DNA of 64,000 nt from Ptiloglossa arizonensis (Eukaryota; Arthropoda; Insecta; Hymenoptera; Colletidae): the NCBI RefSeq assembly GCF_051014685.1, contig NC_135055.1:14186001-14250000 (forward strand), read 5' to 3'. Shown here in pieces: positions 47,641 to 58,909 of the stretch. The notes under the pieces are model-generated. The model did no database searches. It saw nothing but the letters and a program-made list of their open reading frames with translations, and was not told the DNA's origin. How positions within the stretch are numbered: position 1 is the first letter of the stretch; each line of letters opens with the position of its first letter. The position numbers and the translations under genes are program-made.

Positions 47641-49465
47641 AGGCATAAATTTGGGCCCTTTCGTGCCTACCCTCCGCTCGTACCACTTCGATATTGTCCA
47701 CGAAACGGACATCGAGAAATGTTTTCGATATCGTCGTTATAATTTTTCAAATCCGGACTATTCGACTTTCTGGTGGTCGAAACGTCAATTTCGAAGTCGC
47801 GAGCGGAACTTTGCATTTTCGAATTTCCAACCATCGACGTTTCTCGGCGTTCGTTGCCGTTGTTATTAAATTTTATCGCAACCGCGAACCGTTGTCCCGT
47901 TGAAAAGCTACGTAACTGGCACGCGAAAAGCATTGCTCGCCAAGTAACAATTTCGCGCAACAATACGCACAGGCAATTTAAGTAATTCAGAACTTTTAAT
48001 TGTCGACCGCGCGGCATTGAAAACCGTCGGTGCGGTCACGGAACGAAATTATCGTACGGAATTTCGCGACACCCAGCGTGACGTATTAGGAAACTTCAGG
48101 TGCAACGTTTCCGCGATTGAACTCACCGACAGTGTTCGTTCGTTGCCACGGAGTGGCTGTTCCTCGAAGGCGTTGTTAAAAGTGCGAGCACTCGTTACGC
48201 GCGGAGTGGATCGTTTCTTTTTAGCGCGAGGTTAAAGCCTTGATCAACGTGGTCCGTGGTTGAACCTGGACGAAACTTCTCAAAGAACGTAAGAACGTAG
48301 AACCGTGGACGAAGTTTATCCTTTCTCGAGCAGTCGGTTGTTTATTCAGTGGAATTTAAAAAAGAAAAATGAAACACGAAGAACGAGACGTACCTTCCAC
48401 AAAATCGCTACCAGCGATCGGGTTCTGTTTTCGTGGAATATTTCGTATACTTGGTAAATAGTTGCGCGAACAGCGTAATTTTGTCAAATAAAAACGTCGA
48501 GTAAATTGACCTAGCTGGAACATTCTGGTTCCGATAAAGATAAGCTCGCAACCTTTGTTATTAATCGTTCGTAGATTGCTCCTTTTCGCGAATCTCCAGG
48601 TTCATTTTCCACGCCGAGCGGGTGTAATTCAAGAAAAATACGAGATAAGGACGAAACTAAACATTTATTCTAAATAATATCGTGGCGTGCAACGACGCCC
48701 GCGGTAGACTTCTCCCTTTCTTCGTATTTACCGTAGCTTCATTCGGTAAACAAAAGAAAGTCCGACCGACTTTTTGGCTCGATGCCTCTAATATACACGT
48801 TCCCAGAGGAGTAGCGGTGATGTATGGGAAGCACAGCTATAATTCAAGGGAAAAGTGAGGGGAAACGTCAAGGTAAACGATGAGGGTGAAGTCTGGCAAC
48901 CGCACGACGGTATTCATTACTAATATCAGCAAACCCAGAAGAGTTTCTCTCTCTTTGCGAAACTCTTCTTTTTGAGTGCTCTCGTCTTAATTGCACATCA
49001 GCTACACATCTGAGAATTTTGTTGGTTCTGCCCACCGTATCTACGACCGTCTACCAACATTGCAAAACTGCAACATTCTCTGCTCGAATCTTACGGATAA
49101 CGCACTCACCGAAACGTTCAGTTAAGCGATATCTACATTCGTTGAACTGCATTGATATAACAAATTGAAAAAATTGCAGCACTCCTCGTTCACCTATCGA
49201 GGATACCAAATTTTCAATCGTTTACAAGTTAAGGAGTATCTGTGTGCACTGTACTGCAACCATGTGAGAAATTGGCAAAATAAAAGTATTTCTTATTCAA
49301 CAGTCACGGATAAGAAATTTTCAATAATTTAAATCAAAGTTAAGCAGTACCTAGGTTTGCACCGTGCAAAATTTATACGAACTGTATAAATCGTAGCGAC
49401 CTGCTAGTAGTGCGAATCACGAATCATCCCAACAACCCCGAGACACACGAGTAGATTACTACTCT
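47641..49465. other. Non-coding, no gene seen
   Basis: 47.65-48.24 kb is moderately GC-rich with frames on both strands (116 minus, 72 plus). No exon signals or motifs. Remainder AT-rich. Confidence 0.35.
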
Positions 49466-49469
49466 CATC

Positions 49470-50170
49470 CCTTCTGTCTCCCAAGTTAATAGAATACAAC
49501 GATTCACGAGTGGTACACCTCGTCTAATACGATCCCTCGAGCCGTACACGTCCGTTACAACGAACCGTAGTTACGCAAGAAGACTGGAATCATCGAACAC
49601 CATTTTCCAGGTTCTACAAATCGATTACAACTCCCTGCTCTGTACCAGCCGAGCAAAGTTACCTCTGACTTGTACCGGATGATTAATCCGATCCTACGAA
49701 CGATACAAATCGAGTACAAAGAAACCCCGATTCGCTCGTGTGAACGAAAAATGTTCCGGTAATCGAACGAGAAGAGTGCAACGACCTCCGAGTTGTGCAA
49801 GTCATTTAAGTCCATACTCCAGGTCGTACGAATCGATCGCAACCGGTCGTCCCAGCTGGTCACAGCCATCAGTTATGCCAGGTGAATGATGCGATCCTCG
49901 AAATTGTACGTCGATTACAAGAACCACCCATGTAGAGTACAACGATTCTATTATAGTCGGGCAAGAGAATTGCACCGTCCTACGAGTTGTACAAGTCAGT
50001 TAACACCATACTCCAAGTTGCACAAATCGATTGCAACTCTCCTCGTCCCAAATGATCGCAGCTACCAGACGATTAATATATTCCTTCGAACTGTACAAAT
50101 CGATCGTAGGAATCACCCATTTAGATTACAACGATACTGTAATTACGAAAAAAAAACGTCGAATGTTCTC
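49470..50170. repeat. About 200-bp tandem repeat (3 diverged copies)
   Basis: Comparable blocks start near 49679, 49882 and 50076 (g(a/t)atgattaat or gaatgatgcgatcct, then cga, tgtac or gatac, and aaatcga). Each copy also carries a(a/c)ccaccca or cacccat, gtacaacgat, gag(a/t)tg(t/c)(a/g)caagtc and ccatactccaggt or ccatactccaagt. Spacing 194-203 bp. Confidence 0.8.
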
Positions 50171-50173
50171 CTA

Positions 50174-50260
50174 GTTGCACGAGTTGCACGAGTTGCACGA
50201 GTTGCACGAGTTGCACCAGTTGCACGAGTTGCACGAGTTGCACCAGTTGCACGAGTTGCC
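50174..50260. repeat. 9-bp minisatellite gttgcacga
   Basis: About 9.5 units of gttgcacga, with three carrying a g-to-c change (gttgcacca). It abuts the ~200-bp repeats, whose units contain gttgcac or gttgtac, and probably grew from one of them. The period gives a spurious Val-Ala-Arg peptide on one strand and an Asn-Ser-Cys peptide on the other. Confidence 0.95.
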
Positions 50261-50560
50261 TAATCTGCAACCAGGAGTCGTTTGAGTTACGATCTGCACC
50301 AGGTTATCTAACAACGGTTCCCACGATTTTCCTATCGTTGCAACCGCCTTGCGCAGCGCAATATAAACACGGTACAAAGTTTACGAATAACACGCTTTGC
50401 ATAGTGGCTCTGTCAGCGAACTTTTATTCGACCACGGAACACCACCTCCCCTGTACGGAAAAAAACATCGAAATGGTCGTTTAACCGAAAGTGTCGTCAC
50501 GCGTGTCGATGCATATCGTGACGATGTTCGAGCTGACGGAGTGCGTCGCATGGGGATTGC
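50261..50560. other. Non-coding, moderately GC-rich
   Basis: No exon signals. Short frames on both strands only. Confidence 0.3.
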
Positions 50561-50565
50561 GTTCG

Positions 50566-50600
50566 TGACGTCATCGAAGACGCGCACGCGCCTAAAAAGG
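50566..50600. promoter_or_regulatory. CRE plus CArG pair
   Basis: A full CRE, tgacgtca, at 50566-50573 is followed 17 bases later by cctaaaaagg at 50591-50600, which fits the CArG box (CC, six A/T, GG) bound by serum response factor. CpG-rich sequence (gacgcgcacgcg) separates them. CRE and CArG together are a hallmark of activity-regulated promoters such as those of immediate-early genes. No gene start is evident beside it. Confidence 0.28.
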
Positions 50601-50757
50601 CTTACGTGTTGATCGTTACCCACCTTCTGCACTTACTCAAGTAAAGGTGTATTCACACGCGTGGAACGTAGCGAGTCTCAGCAATGTTCAATCATTTCTC
50701 GATTGTACACATTTCTCTACGAACGAATAATTTTCGGTGATTCTCGAACGGCGAACT

Positions 50758-50777
50758 CCGGGTCAATTTTGACCCGG
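50758..50777. promoter_or_regulatory. Perfect 9-bp inverted repeat, GGGTCA half-sites
   Basis: ccgggtcaattttgacccgg has 9-bp arms and a 2-base centre. It can be read as two gggtca nuclear-receptor-like half-sites, inverted, four bases apart. The common ecdysone response element has a one-base spacer, so this is not a standard one. Confidence 0.35.
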
Positions 50778-51496
50778 ACCTGATTTTCACAAAATCCCAT
50801 TCGAATACGCGAGTTTTCATCGAAGTTTCGCGTTATTGAATTTATAAACTATTTACTTTTTCATACCGACGACCGTAACGAGCCTGAAAGCAGATCTATG
50901 GTTGGTTGTTTCGCGATTATAATATGAACGAGCCAAAATTTTGATATTTAATGTACAAACTTGACTTTTTAATTGTTGTTTAATTTGCCGAATTAAAGAA
51001 AACGCAAGGTATACAAATTTTTCGATTTTTGTGGGCAATTCTGTAAGGTTTACTTCTCAATTTCGATACGTATATTTATACCGTTATTGATAAATAAATT
51101 GTGGAATTGATTCGACAGAGAGACTTCTCCTAGCTGAAACTGTCTACTAAATTTCGATTTTATACCGTTAATGGAAGTTAGATTTTAACTTATTTTTTTG
51201 TTTCATTTTCTATATTCACATTCGTGTATCCGTACTTTCACAGATGTGCGATAAAAACTTTTGATAATAATAAAATTGGTACACGTGTCATCGCACTGTA
51301 GAAATTTTGTTACACGACGTAAAAGTAATTTCGAGCTTTCCAGCGTTATTTGAATCAACCTATTCGGGAATATCGACACACACGTGTCAGTTTTTGAGTT
51401 ACTTTAGTTATTCGACGCGGCAGTAACCAATCAAATTACGAAGAAATATTTATAATTAAATTCCCCAGTGACATTTCCACCATTTCTTTTCTTACC
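50778..51496. other. AT-rich non-coding, no gene seen
   Basis: No repeats, exons or RNA genes recognised. Confidence 0.4.
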
Positions 51497-51514
51497 ATGT
51501 ATATATATATACAT
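51497..51514. repeat. Perfect 18-bp TA palindrome
   Basis: atgtatatatatatacat, a self-complementary TA microsatellite next to the mobile-element-like end at 51520. Confidence 0.85.
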
Positions 51515-51519
51515 ATGCA

Positions 51520-51840
51520 TACAGGGTGTCCGTTTCATCTCGACATAGTACGATATCTCACGAACAACTCTAAAAATTAATTATTCCATAAAATATTCCT
51601 CTCTGTACAAACAATTCTTTTGCATAAACCCCAACATACATTTTTCTGCTGTCCAACTGTACCTTGCATCCAACTCAATTTTATTTCTACTTTCCGTTCC
51701 ATTTTTCTACAATTTAATTCTTTAAATTCGTTCTTCGTCTTTTTATCGTACACTCTTACTTGTATTCTACAATACATTCGTATTCGAAACGGAATCGTTT
51801 CGAATTTTTATTTACTTCGAAGAAAATAATTCGCCTTTGG
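51520..51840. mobile_element. Possible mobile-element fragment with CAGGGTGTCC end
   Basis: tacagggtgtccgtttcatc starts at 51520 after a TA. Insect genomes hold many dispersed elements that begin with such a motif followed by an atatctc phrase, which is also present here (cgatatctcacgaac). No opposite end was found. A minus-strand frame of 66 codons and a plus frame of 69 codons lie within, without transposase motifs. The right limit is a guess. Confidence 0.3.
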
Positions 51841-51887
51841 AGCGTTTAAATAATATTAAACGTTCTTAGAAAACGAAAATGCAATAG

Positions 51888-52292
51888 ATTGTTCAACAAG
51901 TTTTGTCGTTCGATGAAACTTATTGAACAGTACTGTTCAATGTAGTACTGTTCAGTAAGTTTTATCGAACGACTGTTTAATCTAGTACTGTTCAATAAGT
52001 TTCATCGAACGACTGTTCAATCTAGTACTGTTCAATAAGTTTTATCGAACGACTGTTCAATGTAGTACTGTTCAGTAAGTTTCATCGAACGACTGTTCAA
52101 TCTAGTACTGTTCGATAAGTTTCGTCGAACGACTGTTCAATCTAGTACTGTTCAGTAAGTTTCATCGAACGACTGTTCAATGTAGTACTGTTCAACAAGT
52201 TTTATCGAACGACGAAACTTATCGAGCAACCTAGTACTATACCGTTGAATAAGTTTCATCGAATGACAAAACTTACTGTACAACCTAGTACA
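51888..52292. repeat. 40-bp minisatellite flanked by inverted units
   Basis: tagtactgttca recurs exactly every 40 bp at 51943, 51983, 52023, 52063, 52103, 52143 and 52183. Units share aagttt(t/c)atcgaacgac. The array starts with an inverted unit: 51905-51932 is the perfect 28-base reverse complement of 51986-52013. It ends with alternating inverted and direct units (inverted at about 52210-52237 and 52265-52291, direct at 52243-52267). Single strands can therefore fold into long hairpins at both ends. No spacers, so not a CRISPR array. Confidence 0.94.
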
Positions 52293-54055
52293 TAGGTGGA
52301 AATGAAACGAGTTCGGTGGAAAAAACTGTGGAGGTTTGAATCAATAATTCGTATTACTGGAGGAAAGTGCGCAGGGATACTCGAGGGTCCGGAACTCGAG
52401 CAGTGAACAATTTTACGAATTTACGAGTACACGTGTGACGCTCGACGGGAATCGACTGGCGCATTGTTAAACCGAGTTAGTGTGGGCTTTGGAAACGTCT
52501 AACCACCGTAACTCCGTAGTACCGCGAGATTCCTAAATCCCATTGACTAATTACTCGAATTTGAGGGTCTCCTATTGTTCGCGAAAATTGCATTACTCCG
52601 GTAACAAGACGGCGCTCGTACCGTCCCTTTACCGCATTTAGACTTTCAGGTCGCTTATGCAAATCAAACGTGAAATCGGATAATTTCTGATTGGATTCGG
52701 TCAGACGTTAGAAAACACTTTCCTCGTGTCTACGATTTTCACTTTTCCACGACCCTGTAACCGAGTCGAGCGATAAGAAATATTTTCTTTCTTCGTTGTT
52801 TACGATTTACTTTCATCGGTCAGATTTCATGGAATACGTATAACAAGCATACATTTAATTGTTTCTAAAGGGAAACGATTGTGTACGTTAATTGTAAGTT
52901 CAATGAATTACAATTGGCGACACTTGGTTTAGAAATAGAAGTGATACAAAATACTTGTTACGTGTATGTTTACCAATTTATGTAAAATAATTATAAGCTT
53001 CGGAGAAAATTGATGTAAAGAGATATTAGTTTCACAGTAACCGGAACAATTGTGACTCTTTTTTGTGATAATTGCAAATTTTCATGCAAAATAGCGAACG
53101 GGGTGTTGTTCGTTGTTTCCATGTAGTGATTTTTTACTACTTCGGTTTTCTTTGTTTTGAATATTCGGTCGATTCGTCAGCTGATTTTCTCCTTAATTGT
53201 TTCAAAGATGATTCAATATCCGAAGAGGACAAAAATGAAACATAACGCTTGGGTGCGTTCGATCGTGGTCACATTCGTGTGTTTCGACTCATTTTTAACA
53301 TGTTTTGTTCCTTGAGAGACATTTTTAAAGGCTCTTGAATTTTTCATTTTCAGGTGTGGCAAAAAACGACCATTTTTCTTCCTTTGTGTATTAAATTGAA
53401 TTTCCCCCAGTACCGGAAAAAAAATAACACAACAAACTGTCTAATAATATTAACGAGCAAAAAACAAACTATTTTTCTATATTTTATTTAAACAAGAACT
53501 ATAGACGACACTTGTTCCATCCAAGATTGAAATTACAACGGAACATCCTCGAAATAAAAAATAAACGAAGCTTCATTTTTCGACGTACCCGGCAGAGGAA
53601 AATAATTTTAAATATTGCGCAGCTCTTCGTTCTCGGCATTTGCGAAATAACACAATGTTCGTACATCTGTCGGTTCCAAACATCGGTCCGTTTTTTGTTT
53701 ATTTGTACGTTTATAAAGTGCCTGTAGTGGAAAGTTCGCAACGCGGAAATGTAACTTCTAATTTACCTTTAACTCGCGCTCGTAACGGTTGATTTACGAT
53801 TTAATAAACATCCGAAGCGTACAAATTGATAAATAATCATTTCTGATCGATACATTATTACCGAGAAGACTTGCTTCTCTTCTAACCGAATCTCGGGAAA
53901 TTTCAACCAACAGAATTAATGAAATTTACATTGAATGTACCAAATACATATTGTGCAATACGACACTATATTTTTCCATATACAACTTTTGCATTCACAT
54001 TACTTTCTAACCTATTTTGACTATTATCCTACTGTTTAAGATTCTCGAACATTTA
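52293..54055. other. Non-coding, no gene seen
   Basis: 52.3-52.7 kb is moderately GC-rich and includes an octamer-like cttatgcaaatc near 52654. At 53.34-53.36 kb a pyrimidine tract ending cag runs into gtgtgg, a weak fused acceptor/donor. Short frames at 53.5-53.74 kb on both strands have no support. Confidence 0.35.
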
Positions 54056-54057
54056 CA

Positions 54058-54196
54058 ATTGTAAATTTTATTTCACATCTATAAATACATAATTAAGTTT
54101 CTTTTAACGATGACTCGTAACATATGGATCATCAAAATGTAAATTTTATTTCACAATCTATAAGTACATAATTAAGTTCCTTTTAACGATGTATGA
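54058..54196. repeat. 79-bp tandem duplication (2 copies)
   Basis: tgtaaattttatttcaca, then tctataa(a/g)tacataattaag and cttttaacgatg, occurs from about 54060 and from 54139. Confidence 0.9.
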
Positions 54197-54844
54197 GTTT
54201 CTATTCGTTCATTTATTAGAAATATTATCGCACCGGATAAACCTAATCTCTATCCCCTCGATTGTTCAAAATCCCTTAATTGTTTCGCGCAGCAAACGAA
54301 TCAGTTTTTTCCCCCATCCTCTTGCTTTCAGCCCATTGGCAATCCTCGAATTCCTCGATCAAACGAATCGCGCATTCGTGACGTCGATGGCGCGCGACTG
54401 ACACGAGCAGTCCTATAAATCCAAGACAACGAGAATGAATCGGACGAACGCAATCGGAACAACTATTTCGCGCCATTCGACCGATTCAGCGTTCGCGAAA
54501 CTCCGAGCGCGCAAGAGACCACTAAATAAATCTCATAATTCTTCGAGGTTAGATTTTACAACGGCACTACAGCCCCGCCTCGTCTCTTTGCACTTTTCTT
54601 TTATACGTCTCCTACTTTTTTTAACACTTTCAGTATTTACTACTTGCGCGATACGAAATAAACGAATGAACACAAGTGACGAACGATAAAAATATAAGGA
54701 ACCGACAAAAGTGGACTGAGTTGTAACGTTTATTTATTTTCACTCGGATCACAGGAGAAAGTATACCTTGAATTGCAATGCTTGTGTAAGGTCGCTTGAA
54801 AGTTTTTATTTTTAACTATCATCTTTACAATCAACGTCATCTTT
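54197..54844. other. Non-coding, no gene seen
   Basis: Frames at 54.2-54.7 kb (up to 84 codons) have no motif or splice support. Confidence 0.35.
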
Positions 54845-55928
54845 CGTTCAACCGACATTTTTTTAGCTTCAGAACTTAGATCTTCACAAGTCTTTAGTGA
54901 ATAACCATATATTAATACATACATACATAAAGTTTGCTAATAACATTTTATTCTTATTTCTATCATCGAAGAAACATAATACCTCTGCAAAATCACTTTT
55001 AAAAGCTTCCATATCGAGAGATCATCTTTTAGAAAACACGAACAAATCGAAATGATTTTTAAAATTAATGCTTTAATTTAACACCAATTGTACACTCCTG
55101 GCCCAATTAACGACACCTTTCGACTCAGATCTTCACAAATCTTCAACGAATAATCATATATCAATACACGCGTAAAGTTTACTACCAACGTTTCATTCTT
55201 ATTTCCATCACCGAAGAAACATAATACCTCTGAAAAAATCACATTTGAAAGCTTCCATAACCATGGATCATCTTCTAGATATAGAAAATAGGAACAAATC
55301 GAAAATGAAATTGAAACTCGATGTTTCTTCCTGTCGTTTTAATTCAACACCGATTATACACCCCTGGCCCAATCAACGACACCTTTCGACTCAGATCTTC
55401 ACAACTCTTCAACGAATAATCATATATCAATACACGCGTAAAGTTTACTACCAACGTTTCATTCTTATTTCCATCACCAAAGAAACATAATACCTCTGCA
55501 AAAATCACATTTGAAAGCTTCCATAACCATGGATCATCTTCTAGATATAGAAAATAGGAACAAATCGAAAATGAAATTGAAACTCGATGTTTCTTCCTGT
55601 CGTTTTAATTCAACACCGATCGTACACCCCCGGCCCAATCAACGACACCTTTCGACTCAGATCTTCACAAATCTTCAACGAATAATCATATATCAATACA
55701 CGCGTAAAGTTTACTACCAACGTTTCATTCTTATTTCCATCACCGAAGAAACATAATACCTCTGCAAAAATCACATTTGAAAGTTTCCATAACCATGGAT
55801 CATCTTCTAGATATAGAAAATAGAAACAAATCGAAAAGTGAAATTGAAACTCGATGTTTCTTCCTGTCGTTTTAATTCAACACCGATCGTACACCCCCGG
55901 CCCAATCAACGACACCTTTCGTTCAGCC
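54845..55928. repeat. About 260-bp tandem array (4 copies), recently expanded
   Basis: agatcttcacaa marks copies at 54878, 55137, 55393 and 55659 (spacing 259, 256 and 266 bp). The array opens after ctttcgttcaaccgaca and closes at ctttcgttcagccgaca, so both junctions carry the same phrase. The second to fourth copies are nearly identical and the first is clearly older. An 81-codon frame (starting at 55245 and 55511 with TTG, internal ATG at 55263) appears in two copies. A one-base insertion in the last copy (near 55839) breaks it and the period is not a multiple of 3, so coding is unlikely. Confidence 0.93.
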
Positions 55929-56350
55929 GACAGGTCGCACGGTTAAGGACCCCGGTCGCGTATCCGTCGTTTGGAAATTTCCCGAGGAAAATTTCACCCC
56001 GAGCACCAACCGGCCAGGGCGCCTCGGCTCGCGCGAATACGGGGGATGCAGCTGAATTTGCATCCCGTATACATTATGCAAATCACACGGCCGGATATCT
56101 TCGGACGGTTGCGATTCCGTTCCGGGATCTCGATCGAGCCTCGTGATTTTCGCGTGGAACGCGAGAACCGCCTCGTCTCGACCGCTGGAACGTCATCGTC
56201 GCGGTATCGACACCAGCTATCGATTCCCTTTGGTTGTTCCGTTCGAGGGTAACCACTCAACGATAGAGGGAAAACTATCCGGCTTTGTGTACCTTCCACG
56301 AAGGAAACCGGTCGTGATAGAGCGGTGCTAATGCCAATTATGCACGAAGC
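55929..56350. promoter_or_regulatory. GC-rich block with inverted octamer motifs
   Basis: Directly after the ~260-bp array, complex GC-rich sequence contains atttgcat and, about 20 bases on, atgcaaat (near 56056 and 56078): the POU-factor octamer in both orientations. The first lies inside an 8-bp inverted repeat, ggatgca and tgcatcc. A minus-strand frame of 163 codons and plus frames overlap, as expected for stop-poor DNA. It looks like an enhancer or promoter island. Confidence 0.28.
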
Positions 56351-58000
56351 AAATTTAACGGAGACGTTAACGACGACCATTATCTCCCGCAACGCTTGAA
56401 TAATGGTCGGTGTACCGAGCTTTCGTAACTTTAAATAACGCGCACCGGAGTTGCGTAAATTTTTTAACCACGTCCGAGTTGTCACCAGTAAGGAAGAATT
56501 TCCATTCGAAGGGGAGAGAAATGTATTCGGGTCTTTCTCTTGAGAGAGAGAGGGAGAATACTTACACTCGTACCGTGATCGATATTTAATCGACGGTGAA
56601 TAAAAATGTATTCTGGAAAGATCAAATATACACGAGAGGGGTAAATAAGAATTTCTATTCGCGATATCCCGTATTAGCTATCGAGCCGATCGAAAAACAT
56701 TGCAGTCGAGGAGGACCATCGAACTAACAGCTTTGTAACCTTTCGTGTTGTTATTGTATTTTCGGAGATGCAACGATGATCTCGAGTTTTTTAAACGACA
56801 CTGAAGCTCGCGTTATCGATCGTCGGATTCGTGTTTCGAATTAAGGATGTATTGAGAAAAATACAGTGTCGTTTGAAAAATTATCTCGATGTCTCCTATG
56901 GAAATATTAGTAACGAAAAATTGACAATTCGTTTGTCGATGGATGAGGAAATATTTCAGATAGTGGTTCTTGTCGACTCATTCTGTATATATAAATTTTT
57001 GTAATCGGAACTCTTGTTAGCGTTCAAGGATTAAAAATCACTGCGATAATCGTTGGTGAATAAAAATATGCTCCGAATGTTAAATATAATTCCGATTGAA
57101 ATCAATTTAAGCGAGTCATGTTTATCGATAGAAATTCTTAAATATCATTCTTTCGTCTCTTCCTTAAAATGATCCCGCTTCTTTCGCAAAGTACCAAAGT
57201 TTATCGTTAAGCAACCCGAGGAAGATCAATATTTACTCTTTCGATACAACGATGCTTTCCCCGCACAATTTTACATACTTCGAACAGTAAACACGCTATT
57301 AAAGTGGCGAAGTTAAATGGATCACCGCGATACACCTCCGTGTAATTTTAATTTATGCATCTCCGCGTCCTCGCCAGCCGTATGTAAATGTACTTCGGTT
57401 CGATTTAATCTCGATCTATGTTGCAATGCTCTTTTAATATACTGTCAGTCTCGATGAAAAACAGAAAACTTTCCAGATTACAAACACGCATCGTTTCGAC
57501 CGTAATTCTCTCGTTAACCCAAATATTGCGATGTAATCTTTCCAAAAGAAACATTTCGATCAACTTTCGCCCGCGTGGAACAATTGTATTTCGTTTGTAC
57601 AATAAACTACTGTATATACGTTTGATTGGGGCGAGTCTACCAAAAAACCACTTGGACGATATCTCAGTGGATCGAACAAAAACCCTTTGTAACTTGTTTG
57701 GCAGAGACACCGTGATCGCGAAGGAGAAAGGGACCGGCGTGCAAGGGGAAACGGACCGTCTATGGTCAGACGCAGTCAATACCACCGAAATTTACTCGAT
57801 GGAACTTTCCATGCGTTCGAGACTTTGAAAATTGCTTCGAGTGTTGGCGATTCGACTCGACGAGAACTTCGAAGGCTCGTGAAAATTTAAGTAGCGGTTC
57901 CGTTTAAAATTCCTAAGTTTTCGTTCGTCGAAAAAAAAAAGAAAACTCCGTTCTCGAGTAGTCGATAAAACTTCACGAGCATTAAATTCCTCAGGACTCT
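56351..58000. other. Non-coding, no gene seen
   Basis: A short interrupted GA run near 56542-56553. 57.40-57.83 kb is open on both strands (136 plus, 126 minus) without motif or splice support. No arrays noticed. Confidence 0.35.
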
Positions 58001-58830
58001 GTACAGGGTGTTACGGAAACAGCTGACCAAATTTTAATGCGTTCAACATCTCCTAAAGATGGAAACTCTTCGTTTTCGAGATACGAACCTTTCTTGCTCG
58101 TCACTGAATATTTCAAAAATTCGTGTGGACAATTGCATGATCTTTGGACTTTTATTTCTCGCCTGAATCGATTCAACGTACGAAAATAATACGACGATCC
58201 GGTGTCACTGAGAAACAGAATTGTCGCAGCATCTGACAGAATTCGAAATACACCGGACTTTTCGAGATTATTTGAGAGTTCGTGAATAGATACAACGATA
58301 AGTCATTTTCGACAATTTCTTCGAGCAGAAGGTACACAATTTTTAAGTATTCGATGTTAAATTAAAAAAAGCCTTTGTGTCTCGAAAACGAAAAATATCC
58401 GGACACATATCGACACGACCTATTTTCACGTTTAGAAGGTGTCGAATACAATGTCAAACTTTGACCATTTATTTCTGCAATATACACAAGTGTCTCTTGA
58501 ATTAAAATATTCGGTAATAAACAAAGAAACGTTTATATCTCGAAAATTAAAAGTATCCAAACGCATATCGACACGACCTATTTTCATGTTTAGAAGGTGT
58601 CGAATACAATGTCAAACTTTGATCATTTATTTCTGCAATATACACAAGCGTCTCTTGAATTAAAATATTCGGTAATAAACAAAAAACGTTTATATCTCGA
58701 AAATTAAAAGTATCCAAACACATATCGACACGGTCTCTTTTCACGTTTAGAAGGTGTCGAATACAACGTGAAACTTTGACCATTTGTTTCTGCAATACCC
58801 TATACAGAGTGTCTCTCAAATAAAAATGTA
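58001..58830. mobile_element. Possible element remnant with ACAGGGTGT end
   Basis: gtacagggtgttacggaaac at 58001 resembles the ends of the mariner relic and is followed by phrases common in dispersed insect repeats (cgagatacgaacc). The segment runs into a 158-bp tandem repeat and closes with accctatacagagtgtctct at about 58797, a same-orientation echo. It may be an element whose interior was amplified. No coding remains seen. Confidence 0.3.
58340..58830. repeat. 158-bp tandem repeat (3 copies)
   Basis: gtgtcgaatacaa(t/c)gt(c/g)aaac starts at 58439, 58597 and 58754. Each copy also has tttctgcaatatacacaag or similar, gtctct, tatatctcgaaaattaaa and acatatcgacacg. The middle copies are almost identical. 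Confidence 0.93.
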
Positions 58831-58909
58831 CGTTTTCTCTTGTTCGATATCGCGTTACTTCGTCTCAAGTAGTTCGAGCAGCGATCGAATCGACGAACAT
58901 TCAGACTCG

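Noticed and set aside
50171..50377. Cysteine/asparagine-rich small protein, minus strand
   Set aside because: It is the antisense reading of the 9-bp gttgcacga microsatellite.
51577..51829. Transposase fragment in the 66- and 69-codon frames
   Set aside because: No catalytic motif or helix-turn-helix could be recognised; only the CAGGGTGTCC end suggests a mobile element.
55245..55756. Two near-identical 81-codon ORFs as a duplicated gene
   Set aside because: They lie in a ~260-bp tandem array whose period is not a multiple of three, start with TTG, and a third copy is frameshifted by one base.
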